Of a DNA stretch of 64,000 bases, positions 55,001-57,250 are shown piece after piece (position 1 is the first letter of the stretch; the number at the start of each line of letters is the position of its first letter). Under the pieces are notes generated by a model that searched no databases, had not been told where the DNA came from, and saw nothing but the letters and a program-made list of their open reading frames with translations. The stretch is from Branchiostoma floridae (lineage: Eukaryota > Chordata > Leptocardii > Amphioxiformes > Branchiostomatidae): positions 14,316,323 to 14,380,322 of the forward strand of contig NC_049997.1 of NCBI RefSeq assembly GCF_000003815.2. Reading direction: 5' to 3'. The position numbers and the translations under genes are program-made.

Positions 55001-56791
55001 ATGGAGAAATTACTATTAAATGTCTATTGCCAAAGGGAGCCTTCACATTAATCAAATGTAATTTCTTTCAGGTGGACTCAAGTTGTCTTGGGTGAACTCA
55101 GACACACTGATGATCAACTGGGCTGGTGTGTTCAATGCCGGTAAGTAGCACCTTTCCGGTGACTCCAAAGAGTCTAGAATTTTCAGTACCGCAAACAAGA
55201 TTTTTACATCGACAAACTAGATTTTTACATTTGTGCATAGACAGATTTTTTCTCAGCACCCTTTTTTCCAGCATTTGCAGAAATCTTGCCACTAATGTCA
55301 GACAAAATAATGAATCAAAGATCTGAGTGTAAAATGTTTTTGAAGGTTAGACCACATGACGATGTAGGTTAACAATATTCAAAAAATTAAATCTCTCCAA
55401 CTGGGTATAAAAACAGATTTACTTCCCGACGTTTTGAGTGACATCCATCACTCTTCTTCAGCGTCACTAGAATGAACTGGCAGAAAAATTCAATGCAAGA
55501 CTTAGCATATCTAACAAGAACAAAAAAACCGTTGAAAGTGTAAGGATTGTGTAAGGATCTCTGTGCAATGTTTTTACTCGTTACCCATTTTTCTGCCAAT
55601 GCAACTTTGAAACCCAGTTAAAACCAGTCTTCCATTCTTGCTCAGTTCTTATATTTGAAATCAAATTTGAGTGTGCTTCTTTTTAGACTACTTCGAGGTG
55701 TCGGTGGGACTGGTGGAAGGTGGCAGTAAGGCTGGACTCTGGTATGAGACCAAATATACCAACATGACTGTTTCCAGTCTGGATCAGACAAAGGTTGGTA
55801 GGATGTTGCATTGTTGCAATTGTTGATACGGACCTACAACTGATCAAGTTTTGTTTGTAGAAATATGTTCTTAACACATTTTATATAACAGTGTCCTAGA
55901 ATACATTTATGTTGTTATATTTCTATATTATATAAATATAGAATACAACACGGTGTATTCCGTATCACCCGAGGTACCAGCCAGACCGTGGGTCGGATTG
56001 CATGACGGCCGAAGGCCAGAGGGTGATCCGACCCGCGGGAGGGCTGGGACCAAGGGTGATGCGGAATGCACCGTGTTGTATTTTATTTATGTCATACCCT
56101 CCTGAGAAAACCACTGTTTTGATGCGAAATGTGTTGATACAAATTTGTTGCCCTTGAAAAAAAAGTGTTGCAACAGTAATGTTCCAACGTCCGAATCAGG
56201 TATTCGAACTTTCGATGGCGCCGTACTCGGCCCACTCGAAACAGTTCAATTTATTCGAATGGAGCCCGTGTGATAAGCCCGGGCCGTACGGAAAGTTATC
56301 AGCCGGTCCGGAACACCCGTATTAAACGTTTTTGCATCACAGGTATGACATAAATTCCTATATGCTGGTGACCAGGGTTTGGCAAAGGTTCAGATTCCAG
56401 GAGCCAGGAGACTGCATCTACTCGCCTCTTGTGTTTGAGTGGTTCCAACACTGGGAATCAAACCCGCGTTGGTGGTGAGGGTGCCAATTCCTAACCACTA
56501 GACTATAAACACCCAGGTTCGATTCCCAGTATGGGAAGCAATGAAACACATGTGAGAGGCGAGTAGAAACAGTCTCCTGGTTCCTGGGTATTCGAACCCA
56601 GGTCATGAGATGAAAAAGAAATGCCACTAACCACTACAGAAAAAGGTTGGACCATTTGGCATGGTCAGTTTGGCGGCGCTTGAATCCCCTGATTACACAT
56701 TGTTTCAACATTTCAGGAGTACCACGTGGCTGTCAACGCCATCAACAGTGCTGGGATGTACAGCACTGTCACTGGGATGATGACTTCCTAA
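3563..56791 (+). CDS. giant secreted EMI-EGF-FN3-like repeat protein, 66 coding exons (whole gene)
   Basis: Joined exons (listed group by group below) give 10,155 nt: 3,384 residues and a TAA stop at 56789-56791. Every junction uses GT-AG with matching phases. Predicted order: signal peptide (1-26), acidic helical segment (27-84), EMI-like module (85-150), EGF-like modules (151-230), unassigned region (231-607), then FN3-like repeats. A galactose-binding-like domain lies at about 2814-2961, followed by three or four further repeats. No hydrophobic C-terminal anchor is seen, so secretion is inferred. Eighteen VD-x-(S/T)-PP-like linkers mark repeat borders. An intron directly after Y-x-W-A-(I/L)-G recurs in phase 1, arguing for growth by exon duplication. 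Likely role: extracellular matrix or fluid scaffold. The FN3 assignment rests on sequence pattern only; another Ig-like beta-sandwich is possible. I do not recognise a named orthologue. Confidence 0.8.
4411..4560. mobile_element. partial MITE, family with terminal TTCACCTTTATCC
   Basis: The left 27 bases match the terminal repeat of the complete copy at 14145-14350 (TTCACCTTTATCCGTGGGG). A GTCGACGGGTGG segment and the ATTGCAATTTGA segment are also shared. The right terminal repeat is missing. Confidence 0.5.
6487..6553. repeat. 22-bp tandem repeat, three copies
   Basis: TTGTCCTGAATTAGAG recurs every 22 bases in intron 4. Confidence 0.7.
6695..6958. repeat. about 67-bp tandem repeat, four copies, carrying CCAAT boxes and the exon 5 acceptor
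   Basis: Units share AAACCATGATGGCCAATCAG, GAAATGTAACC, GACCAATCAGAA and CTTTCTTTCA. There are five CCAATCA and two CCAATTA words. The last unit provides the pyrimidine tract CTTTCTTTCAACAG used as the 3' splice site of exon 5 at 6960. Confidence 0.7.
7587..12398 (+). CDS. exons 6-11: N-terminal region without a recognised domain
   Basis: Exons 7587-7690, 8019-8151, 9282-9405, 10976-11104, 11591-11666, 12269-12398 (residues 231-462). The segment has an acidic D-D-S-G-G-V-A-D-L-D-Q stretch, aromatic-rich beta-like sequence (VQFQWATSYTRPN, GGGFTYYDFD) and a pair of cysteines in exon 8. Exon 11 contains W-S-G-W-G-D-T-G-S-G-I-x-x-Y, the first visible W/SG/Y core of the later FN3-like repeats. 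Introns hold a hAT-like MITE (8711-9044), a 1.1-kb terminal-inverted-repeat element (9762-10857) and decayed tandem copies of the exon 11 start (11840-12180). No enzyme motif is visible. Confidence 0.72.
7805..8010 (+). repeat. short copy of the CCTCCATGAA dispersed repeat
   Basis: ACCTCCATGAAGATGG, then ATCTCAAGAACTGTTGGAAGG and TTGGTACTGCAGCA match blocks of the long copy at 42848-43935. The copy ends just before the acceptor of exon 7. Confidence 0.4.
8332..8475. mobile_element. Penelope-like terminal remnant: inverted repeat with hammerhead-like core
   Basis: Arms 8332-8364 and 8443-8475 are near-perfect inverted copies (AATTGAAGAAGATTCACTC...). Between them, on the minus strand, AAAGG-TGGATG-CCTTT forms a hairpin followed by GAAAC (8389-8385), resembling helix II and the GAAA box of a hammerhead. 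The CTGANGA box is mutated (CAGAGGA). See findings. Confidence 0.45.
8510..8700. repeat. dispersed repeat, second copy of the AAAGTGCCTTTC family
   Basis: GTAAAGTGCCTTTCCCAAGG followed by ACACAACATCGG and a GGGTCCTCTAGG segment resemble the block at 3120-3245. Confidence 0.4.
8711..9044. mobile_element. hAT-like MITE
   Basis: Ends CAGTGCTCGAAATAC (8711) and GTAATTCGAGCCCTG (to 9044) are inverted repeats of the CAGGGCTCGAA type common in hAT elements. Flanks are similar but an 8-bp duplication is imperfect. It lies in intron 7. Confidence 0.55.
9762..10857. mobile_element. non-autonomous DNA transposon, 24-bp perfect terminal inverted repeats
   Basis: ATAACGTAAGGTTACCAGTT begins at 9762 and its complement ends at 10857, 24 of 24 bases matching. 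GACCGTAAAYTGGT-like words recur inside near both ends. Internal ORFs are short and unrecognised. It fills most of intron 8; the 9420-9760 part of the intron is a degenerate AT-rich repeat with ACATAGTTGT-like words. Confidence 0.6.
11840..12268 (+). pseudogene. two decayed tandem copies of the intron 10/exon 11 junction
   Basis: Units of about 165-175 bases repeat upstream of exon 11. AAGTCTCACAGCTATAAGG..CTGGGTCTTGTGTATAGAAT at about 11927 and AAGTCTCACAGCTGTAAGGG..CTGGGTTTTGTCAATAGGAT at about 12092 correspond to exon 11 (AGAGTCCCACAGCGAGG..CTGGGTCTGGTATACAGAAC). The upstream copies lack about 14 bases of the W-S-G-W-G-D codons and the AG acceptor, so they look non-functional. Confidence 0.65.
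12863..13771. mobile_element. TA-flanked inverted-repeat element, CAGTCAAACCTG family
   Basis: CAGTCAAACCTGT at 12863 and ACAGGTTTGACTG ending at 13771 form terminal inverted repeats flanked by TA, as in Tc1/mariner-type elements. GTGGCCACT/GTGGCCGTT words recur subterminally. No transposase is seen. A related copy lies at 56858-57250. Confidence 0.6.
13982..15375 (+). CDS. exons 12-14: acidic linker region of the giant protein
   Basis: Exons 13982-14103, 14880-14999, 15184-15375 (residues 463-607). Exon 12 donor is AAG|GTGATA, weaker than its neighbours. Exon 13 reads RARRFFIFDDTSDITV then a D/E-rich stretch; exon 14 is hydrophilic with HTHHNGK and DESYDDVDTTER. No domain is recognised. The three exons join in phase 0, unlike the phase-1 borders of the repeats further on. 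Intron 12 contains a 206-bp inverted-repeat element (14145-14350). Confidence 0.7.
14145..14350. mobile_element. 206-bp MITE with terminal TTCACCTTTATCC repeats
   Basis: GTTCACCTTTATCCGTGGGG..CCTA at 14145-14171 is mirrored at 14324-14350 (TAGGTTACCCTGCGGATAAA...). Partial copies occur at 4411-4560 and 40545-40678. Confidence 0.65.
15571..16137. repeat. 27-bp minisatellite, about 21 copies
   Basis: The unit CCATCCCTGTCCCTGGTGCT plus GAAAACA repeats through intron 14. Two variants alternate (..CTGGTGCTGAAAACA and ..TTAGTACTGAACACA). Because 27 is a multiple of three, several frames on both strands stay open for 77-177 codons; indels in units 10, 17 and 18 switch frame. It sits in an intron with no splice sites joining it to flanking exons, so coding is unlikely. 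Confidence 0.85.
16288..18067 (+). CDS. exons 15-18: first full FN3-like repeat with a four-cysteine insert
   Basis: Exons 16288-16391, 16849-17028, 17406-17526, 17885-18067 (residues 608-803). TVTVYIRATDIVGN and then IHIDSSPPIIEDF show the end of one repeat and the linker into the next. YDIHSGLYTISW is the SG/W core. Exon 18 adds CGADNCQC..PC, a compact four-cysteine segment, before YYFYVTVTNRA, the Y-Y-V-x-V strand. Introns are 350-460 bases, apart from intron 14, which is about 0.9 kb because it carries the 27-bp minisatellite. Confidence 0.75.
18131..18456. mobile_element. fold-back element in intron 18
   Basis: Inner arms 18170-18210 and 18249-18289 match at 40 of 41 positions. Outer arms 18131-18169 (TTTATGCCCCCCTCGCG...) and about 18416-18456 are also inverted copies, displaced by a 126-base insertion ending in (ATC)n. 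This fits a palindromic transposon later interrupted. Confidence 0.6.
18774..22773 (+). CDS. exons 19-24: FN3-like repeats
   Basis: Exons 18774-18851, 19766-19894, 20518-20798, 21442-21610, 21982-22124, 22695-22773 (residues 804-1096). Landmarks are IDISPPEPGHV, W-E-G-F-F-D-H-E-S-G-V-R-S-Y, YHCTVVAFNRALS, YDTSPPSITN, W-N-G-S-D-G and YLGITATNKAGLS. Exon 21 is long (281 nt) and covers an entire linker. Introns hold a Penelope-like fold-back (18897-19040), a 69-bp tandem duplication (20252-20389) and a dispersed repeat (21140-21420). Confidence 0.76.
18897..19040. mobile_element. fold-back fragment with Penelope-like motif
   Basis: GTTTAAGCTTTGTTCCAACA at 18897 is inverted at the right end (TGTTGGAATAAAGCTTAAAC to 19040). 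On the minus strand CTGAAGAAGGTCGACGAGAC lies between the arms and resembles the start of the hammerhead-like segments seen elsewhere in the window. Confidence 0.4.
20252..20389. repeat. 69-bp tandem duplication
   Basis: CATATTGCTGACTAGCTCTT and the following bases occur twice with three or so mismatches in intron 20. Confidence 0.8.
21140..21420. repeat. dispersed repeat, third copy of the AAAGTGC family
   Basis: GAAATAAGTATAAAGTGC..CCAAAAGGTCCCAAC then GGGATTAAAACCCTGGG match the layout of the copies at 3120 and 8600. It abuts the acceptor of exon 22. Confidence 0.4.
22140..22460 (-). repeat. CCTCCATGAA-family repeat, reverse orientation
   Basis: CTGCTGCAGTACCAAG, AAGGGGCCCAAAATCGACC, TTCTTGAGCTATTCTGACTA and a CA/CAGA microsatellite are the reverse complement of blocks in the 42848-43935 copy. 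Confidence 0.45.
23521..27542 (+). CDS. exons 25-29: FN3-like repeats
   Basis: Exons 23521-23674, 24238-24344, 24923-25096, 25719-25913, 27413-27542 (residues 1097-1349). VVDARPPTFSGQV begins a repeat; exon 25 ends in TYEYAIG with the recurring phase-1 intron. Exon 26 has CGGASGC, a small disulfide-like insert. Exon 28 carries SARWSGF and YQVGAGTSPGATDVVGF, one of the clearest repeat cores. Exon 29 carries YYITVKASNSIGD. The 1.5-kb intron 28 consists largely of a dispersed repeat in reverse orientation (26640-27340); the first half of intron 25 and intron 26 show nothing recognisable. Confidence 0.76.
26274..26369. repeat. 47-bp tandem duplication
   Basis: CATGCCTTTATTCAAGACTT..TATTACTAAAT occurs twice with one mismatch. 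Confidence 0.8.
26640..27340 (-). repeat. CCTCCATGAA-family repeat, reverse orientation, several modules
   Basis: TTCTCGAGTTATTCTCG, CTGCAGTACC, CTAGGGGGCCC and ATCTACCACTCAAAAATCATG recur in two to three modules of roughly 200-250 bases. They are reverse complements of the module in the 42848-43935 copy. Confidence 0.5.
27561..28595. mobile_element. hAT-like non-autonomous element with 8-bp target duplication
   Basis: Ends TAGTGGTGCGTACCG (27561) and CGGTACGCACCACTA (to 28595) are perfect 15-bp inverted repeats. TACACAAG flanks both sides (27553-27560, 28596-28603). Eight-base duplications and TAGxGGTG-type ends are hAT hallmarks. Subterminal GGTTCAGGTCCGGAC words repeat. No transposase ORF is seen. 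Confidence 0.75.
28837..32962 (+). CDS. exons 30-35: FN3-like repeats, including a 29-nt micro-exon
   Basis: Exons 28837-28865, 29262-29541, 30320-30564, 31434-31605, 32121-32350, 32750-32962 (residues 1350-1739). The 29-nt exon 30 (GQHDELHQIQ) is supported by exact phase matching to both sides but is short enough to be doubtful. VAPDPPLPGTL and VDVTPPSADAA are repeat linkers. Cysteines are frequent here (CYDTSPS, CHQAGC, CDHQDMIVC, RYIVCIHA). Introns carry two hAT-like elements (27561-28595 and 30731-31162) and a Penelope-like fragment (30050-30160). Confidence 0.74.
29605..29790. repeat. tandem duplication of a GGTGCTGATATGCCATTCA segment
   Basis: ATTGTCCAAGGTGCTGATTT at about 29616 and ATTGTTCAAGGTGCTGATAT at about 29728 share about 60 diverged bases; a third trace lies near 32013. 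Confidence 0.45.
29911..29932 (+). repeat. short relic of the exon 32 acceptor
   Basis: TCCAGTCTACAGGTCAGGAT matches the start of exon 32 (TCCAGTCTACAGTTCAGGAT at 30315) with one mismatch, 400 bases upstream in the same intron. Confidence 0.35.
30050..30185 (-). mobile_element. Penelope-like terminal fragment forming an inverted repeat
   Basis: On the minus strand CATCGAAACGTAAGCAATGT and TGGTTGTGTAATA match the end of the Penelope-like copy at 61850-61895. The flanks 30068-30103 and 30115-30152 are inverted copies of each other. Confidence 0.5.
30731..31162. mobile_element. hAT-like MITE related to the 27561 element
   Basis: TAGGGGTGGGTACCGGTACA at 30731 is inverted at the right end (TGTACCGATACCCAGCCC). 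Internal GGTTCAGGTCC and CAGGTCCGG words are shared with the 27561-28595 element. Target duplication is unclear. Confidence 0.5.
33396..36214 (+). CDS. exons 36-41: FN3-like repeats
   Basis: Exons 33396-33501, 34081-34197, 34634-34769, 35172-35352, 35586-35853, 36028-36214 (residues 1740-2070). This is a textbook stretch of the repeat: HSGIEHYEYAIG, GGSDIQSWTDVG, YYATVKAVDFVGLS, VDTTPPQ, SWEGVFYDTESGVSFFEWAV, YYVSIKAYNGAGLM, ETSAPEPGNVYDGP, AHWDGFYDPHSA, YYVTVTACNAADLC, DDSPPVAGRVLDGA. Introns alternate phase 1 after A-I-G, phase 2 before W-x-G and phase 0 before the Y-Y strand. Introns 36-38 are 430-580 bases with fragments of octamer-bearing repeat near 33900 and otherwise nothing recognised. 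Confidence 0.8.
36263..36309. repeat. perfect 21-bp hairpin
   Basis: 36263-36283 (CTTTGAACCACACAAACTGTG) is exactly complementary to 36289-36309 with a 5-base loop TTCGT. It lies between the donor of exon 41 and the start of the CR1-like sequence. Confidence 0.85.
36310..37411 (+). mobile_element. CR1-like non-LTR retrotransposon, 5'-truncated reverse transcriptase
   Basis: An uninterrupted frame of about 290-300 residues to the stop at 37208 shows the C-terminal half of a reverse transcriptase: GPLIFLVLVND, then FVDDLSLLE (the Y/F-x-DD catalytic box), the NPSKCKVLVF and LGVIL strands, and the C-terminal Y-A-C-Q-V-W-H segment. After the stop, a non-coding tail ends GAATAAACCTGTCATTCATT with (ATTC)n, as in CR1/L2 elements. 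The frame has no stops, so the copy is fairly recent. It is in sense orientation inside intron 41; the 5' two thirds of an element is absent. Confidence 0.8.
37596..40923 (+). CDS. exons 42-47: FN3-like repeats
   Basis: Exons 37596-37710, 38145-38262, 38456-38655, 39327-39455, 40004-40216, 40777-40923 (residues 2071-2378). HWYGFNDPHSGLSHYEWRAG is a strong repeat core; VDTSAPTVTTAV and VDSSKPLTGHF are linkers; exon 46 ends the W-L-G-F-S-D-Y-H-S-G-I-D core. Intron 41 contains a CR1-like reverse transcriptase fragment. Intron 45 contains an inverted Penelope-like pair. Intron 46 contains a second, degraded copy of the 3' part of exon 46. Confidence 0.77.
39614..39875. mobile_element. inverted pair of Penelope-like terminal fragments with hammerhead-like cores
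   Basis: 39614-39692 and 39802-39875 are inverted copies of about 75 bases. The right copy, plus strand, has CTGACGA (39818-39824), a hairpin loop TGGATG (39832-39837) and GAAAC (39844-39848). The left copy, minus strand, has CTGACAA, TGGATG and GAAAC. Both lie in intron 45. Confidence 0.55.
40314..40427 (+). pseudogene. decayed tandem copy of the 3' part of exon 46
   Basis: CTTTAGTGACTACCACTCCG..AAGACTCTGGTATTAAGG copies exon 46 from about 40138 plus 30 bases of the following intron (AACAAGCATCARCAA). About 78 exon bases are nearly identical. The donor GTAAGT has become GTATTA, so the copy is probably not spliced. Confidence 0.75.
40545..40678. mobile_element. partial MITE of the TTCACC family
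   Basis: The right end ATAGGTTACGTG..CGGATAAAGGTGAAC matches the terminal repeat of 14145-14350; GTATTTGGGATATCAAATTG and the TTTGAAGCCACCG segment are internal. Confidence 0.45.
41339..45676 (+). CDS. exons 48-53: FN3-like repeats with a six-cysteine insert
   Basis: Exons 41339-41522, 41970-42151, 42725-42824, 44314-44444, 44883-45045, 45470-45676 (residues 2379-2700). Exon 48 has a compact cysteine-rich insert (CDAHSCYGHCIC, then two more Cys) between repeat strands. Later landmarks are RYEWSAGI, YVFYVRAWYTD, ADQTPPKRS, LALGTYPGGED, YYTSVRAYNHAGL and VDTVAPTAGVVFDG. Intron 50 (about 1.5 kb) is mostly one dispersed repeat (42848-43935). Exon 53 is followed by the intron that contains the N gap. 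Confidence 0.77.
42234..42582. mobile_element. MITE with AGGTTGGACAAGT ends
   Basis: CAGGGTTGGACGAGTTTTCT at 42234 is inverted at 42563-42582 (AGTAGACTTGTCCAACCTTA). CACTTGCC-type words recur inside, in intron 49. Confidence 0.5.
42848..43935 (+). repeat. long copy of the CCTCCATGAA dispersed repeat
   Basis: The copy starts ACCTCCATGAAATGTCATGG (a small hairpin), then (TG)n(TCTG)n, then modules with GATAACTCAAGAA, GATGGATT, GGCCCCCTA, GGAACTGCAGGGGCG and GATAGCT, and ends TTTTCATGGAGGTATGAGG, the complement of the start. ATTTGCATAATTAATGAGG words recur. Shorter copies are at 7805, 22140, 26640, 57975 and 60400. Confidence 0.6.
45798..46211. other. assembly gap of 414 N
   Basis: Unsequenced bases in intron 53. 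Exon 53 ends GVVFDGQ and exon 54 continues PGDETYTSS in the same phase at the expected place in the repeat, so no exon appears to be lost. Confidence 0.98.
46633..49267 (+). CDS. exons 54-57: FN3-like repeat followed by a galactose-binding-like domain
   Basis: Exons 46633-46836, 47656-47832, 48388-48519, 48999-49267 (residues 2701-2961). Exon 54 gives SAFWHGFNDLDSGIDKHFW, exon 55 the YFNKVKGQDAAGH strand and VDTSPPIPE. From residue about 2814 the type changes: NLLINPSFED, then GW..GDSV, LLLHGSMSQTFTTVAGQEY, a W-x-x-W-x-x-Q-I-F-Y-F-T-A strand and SVGTKAGISLDNFMV. That succession (N-x-S-F-E, G-x-x-Q-T-F-x-T, F-T-A, L-D-N-x-x-V) is the signature of DUF642/CBM-like galactose-binding folds. This suggests carbohydrate binding. 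Upstream copies of the exon 55 start are described separately. Confidence 0.76.
47301..47655 (+). repeat. tandem triplication of the intron 54/exon 55 junction
   Basis: Units start at 47301, 47444 and 47581 with ATGGAAACTCTTCCTTGTG (spacing 143 and 137). Each contains ATCAGGGCAACGTTACTTCA or a close variant, i.e. an AG acceptor and the first codons of exon 55. Only the third copy (from 47656) continues into the full exon. The first two encode a near-identical YFNKVKGQDAA and could be alternative acceptors or relics. Confidence 0.8.
49899..56791 (+). CDS. exons 58-66: C-terminal FN3-like repeats and stop
   Basis: Exons 49899-50073, 50440-50571, 51238-51411, 52113-52258, 52709-52897, 53946-54150, 55072-55140, 55687-55793, 56717-56791 (residues 2962-3384). 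Landmarks: SWAIGTARG, VTVMATNAAGLS, VDLTPPVMGTVLDGN, SGINYCEWALG, IVRCHNHAGQ, SVPPSIEHAY, AWGGFEDPSGIYYFE, YIVSVRSVNFLGM, and a last shortened repeat ending YHVAVNAINSAGMYSTVTGMMTS. The TAA stop is at 56789-56791. There is no transmembrane or GPI-like tail. Intron 61 holds GAGT-type satellite, intron 62 two Penelope-like fragments, intron 63 a palindromic repeat and a short tandem repeat, intron 64 a hammerhead-like remnant, intron 65 two inverted-repeat elements. Confidence 0.77.
52299..52650. repeat. GTGAGTGA microsatellite tract
   Basis: (GAGT)n with GGGTGGGT and GTTGAAGTGAGTGA variants in intron 61. ORFs through it are low-complexity only. Confidence 0.9.
52990..53335 (-). mobile_element. 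Penelope-like element fragment, GIY-YIG-side C-terminus and terminal repeat
   Basis: On the minus strand the translated remnant [22 protein letters not shown] is typical of the C-terminus of Penelope-like proteins. It is followed by the terminal sequence GTCTGAGAGACATCGAAACG. A second copy of the same family in the opposite orientation lies at 61600-61905. Confidence 0.6.
53520..53795 (-). mobile_element. second Penelope-like fragment, different subfamily
   Basis: The minus-strand frame 53782-53540 contains GVKEAIYIRAHQPTLYRDGG and NLPRIYDSLL, again the C-terminal signature after a GIY-YIG nuclease domain. It lies 200 bases from the first fragment and is clearly diverged from it. Confidence 0.6.
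54164..54374. repeat. palindromic repeat with GGTGGTTTTA / TAAAACCACC
   Basis: Starts TACTGTAAATGCA 13 bases after the exon 63 donor. GGTGGTTTTACGTTCGCGGT is mirrored by TAAAACCACCGCAAACATTT. A related copy is at 61280-61390. Confidence 0.5.
54465..54560. repeat. short tandem repeat GTATGAAATATGAATTCTAC
   Basis: Three copies of a 27-36-base unit, each ending ACATGTGAAA. Confidence 0.8.
55385..55615 (-). mobile_element. Penelope-like terminal remnant with hammerhead-like core
   Basis: Minus strand: CTGAAGA (55461-55455), stem GAGTG..CACTC closing the loop ATGGATGT, then AAAAC where GAAAC is expected, then GTCGGGAAGTAAATC. CCAGTTGG and CCCAGTTAA ends bound the fragment. It lies in intron 64. 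Confidence 0.5.
55942..56083. mobile_element. GC-rich inverted-repeat element
   Basis: AATACAACACGGTGTATTCC..CACCC (55942-55970) is inverted at 56054-56082 with two mismatches. TTATGTCATACC and GGTATGACATAA at about 56088 and 56342 suggest that a larger palindromic unit extends right to 56352. Confidence 0.5.
56399..56583. repeat. tRNA-Glu-derived SINE-like inverted repeat
   Basis: Minus strand about 56510-56438: TAGTCTAGTGGTTAGG matches the D-arm/A-box of tRNA-Glu, CTC stands at the anticodon position, and GGGTTTGATTCCC is B-box-like. The acceptor stem is not formed. Plus strand 56515 has GGTTCGATTCCC. Outer arms 56399-56432 and 56549-56583 are inverted copies. A pseudo-tRNA or SINE, not a working tRNA. 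Confidence 0.45.
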
Positions 56792-56857
56792 GTGAAGAAG
56801 ACACAACTTTTGTTAAGACCTTGCTTAAGATATTTTTGATATGAAGGCTTTTAACTA

Positions 56858-57250
56858 CAGTCAAAACTGCCCAAGAAGACCACTTAGGGGACTACTAAAA
56901 AATCCTTGTGGAAAATCATAGCTTGTCTGCCTGTACAGTACCAGAATCTTGTAATTTAATAAATTTACAATTTTGGAGGATCGAAACACTGTATACGGCC
57001 TTTATCAACAAGGTTGAGTTCAAGATACATGTGCCAGTAGGAAAAAACTATCAAAGGGACCGCGAAATAGTGGCCACATTGACCAGGTGGTCCTTATGTA
57101 CATGTAGTTGAGGTCAGTTCTCCAGGTTTGACTGTATATTAATGGACAGGTGGTTCTTATGAAGAGGTTGTCACTAGCACAGGCCTGACTGTAAGCAATG
57201 ACAAAGTGGTCCTTATGTAGAGGTGGTCACTTGTACAGGTTTGACTGTAT
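56858..57250. mobile_element. CAGTCAAACCTG-family element in the 3' flank
   Basis: ACAGTCAAAACTGCCC at 56858 is inverted near 57115, 57175 and 57240 (CAGGTTTGACTGTATA). GTGGTCCTTATG words repeat. It is the same family as 12863-13771 and overlaps the probable 3' UTR of the giant gene. Confidence 0.5.
56958..56963 (+). terminator. polyadenylation signal AATAAA of the giant gene
   Basis: First AATAAA after the stop at 56791, 167 bases downstream (in ATTTAATAAATTTAC). The 3' UTR length is inferred. Confidence 0.45.

Noticed and set aside
56438-56510. Functional tRNA-Glu gene on the minus strand
   Set aside because: Acceptor and T stems do not pair; sequence is embedded in an inverted repeat.
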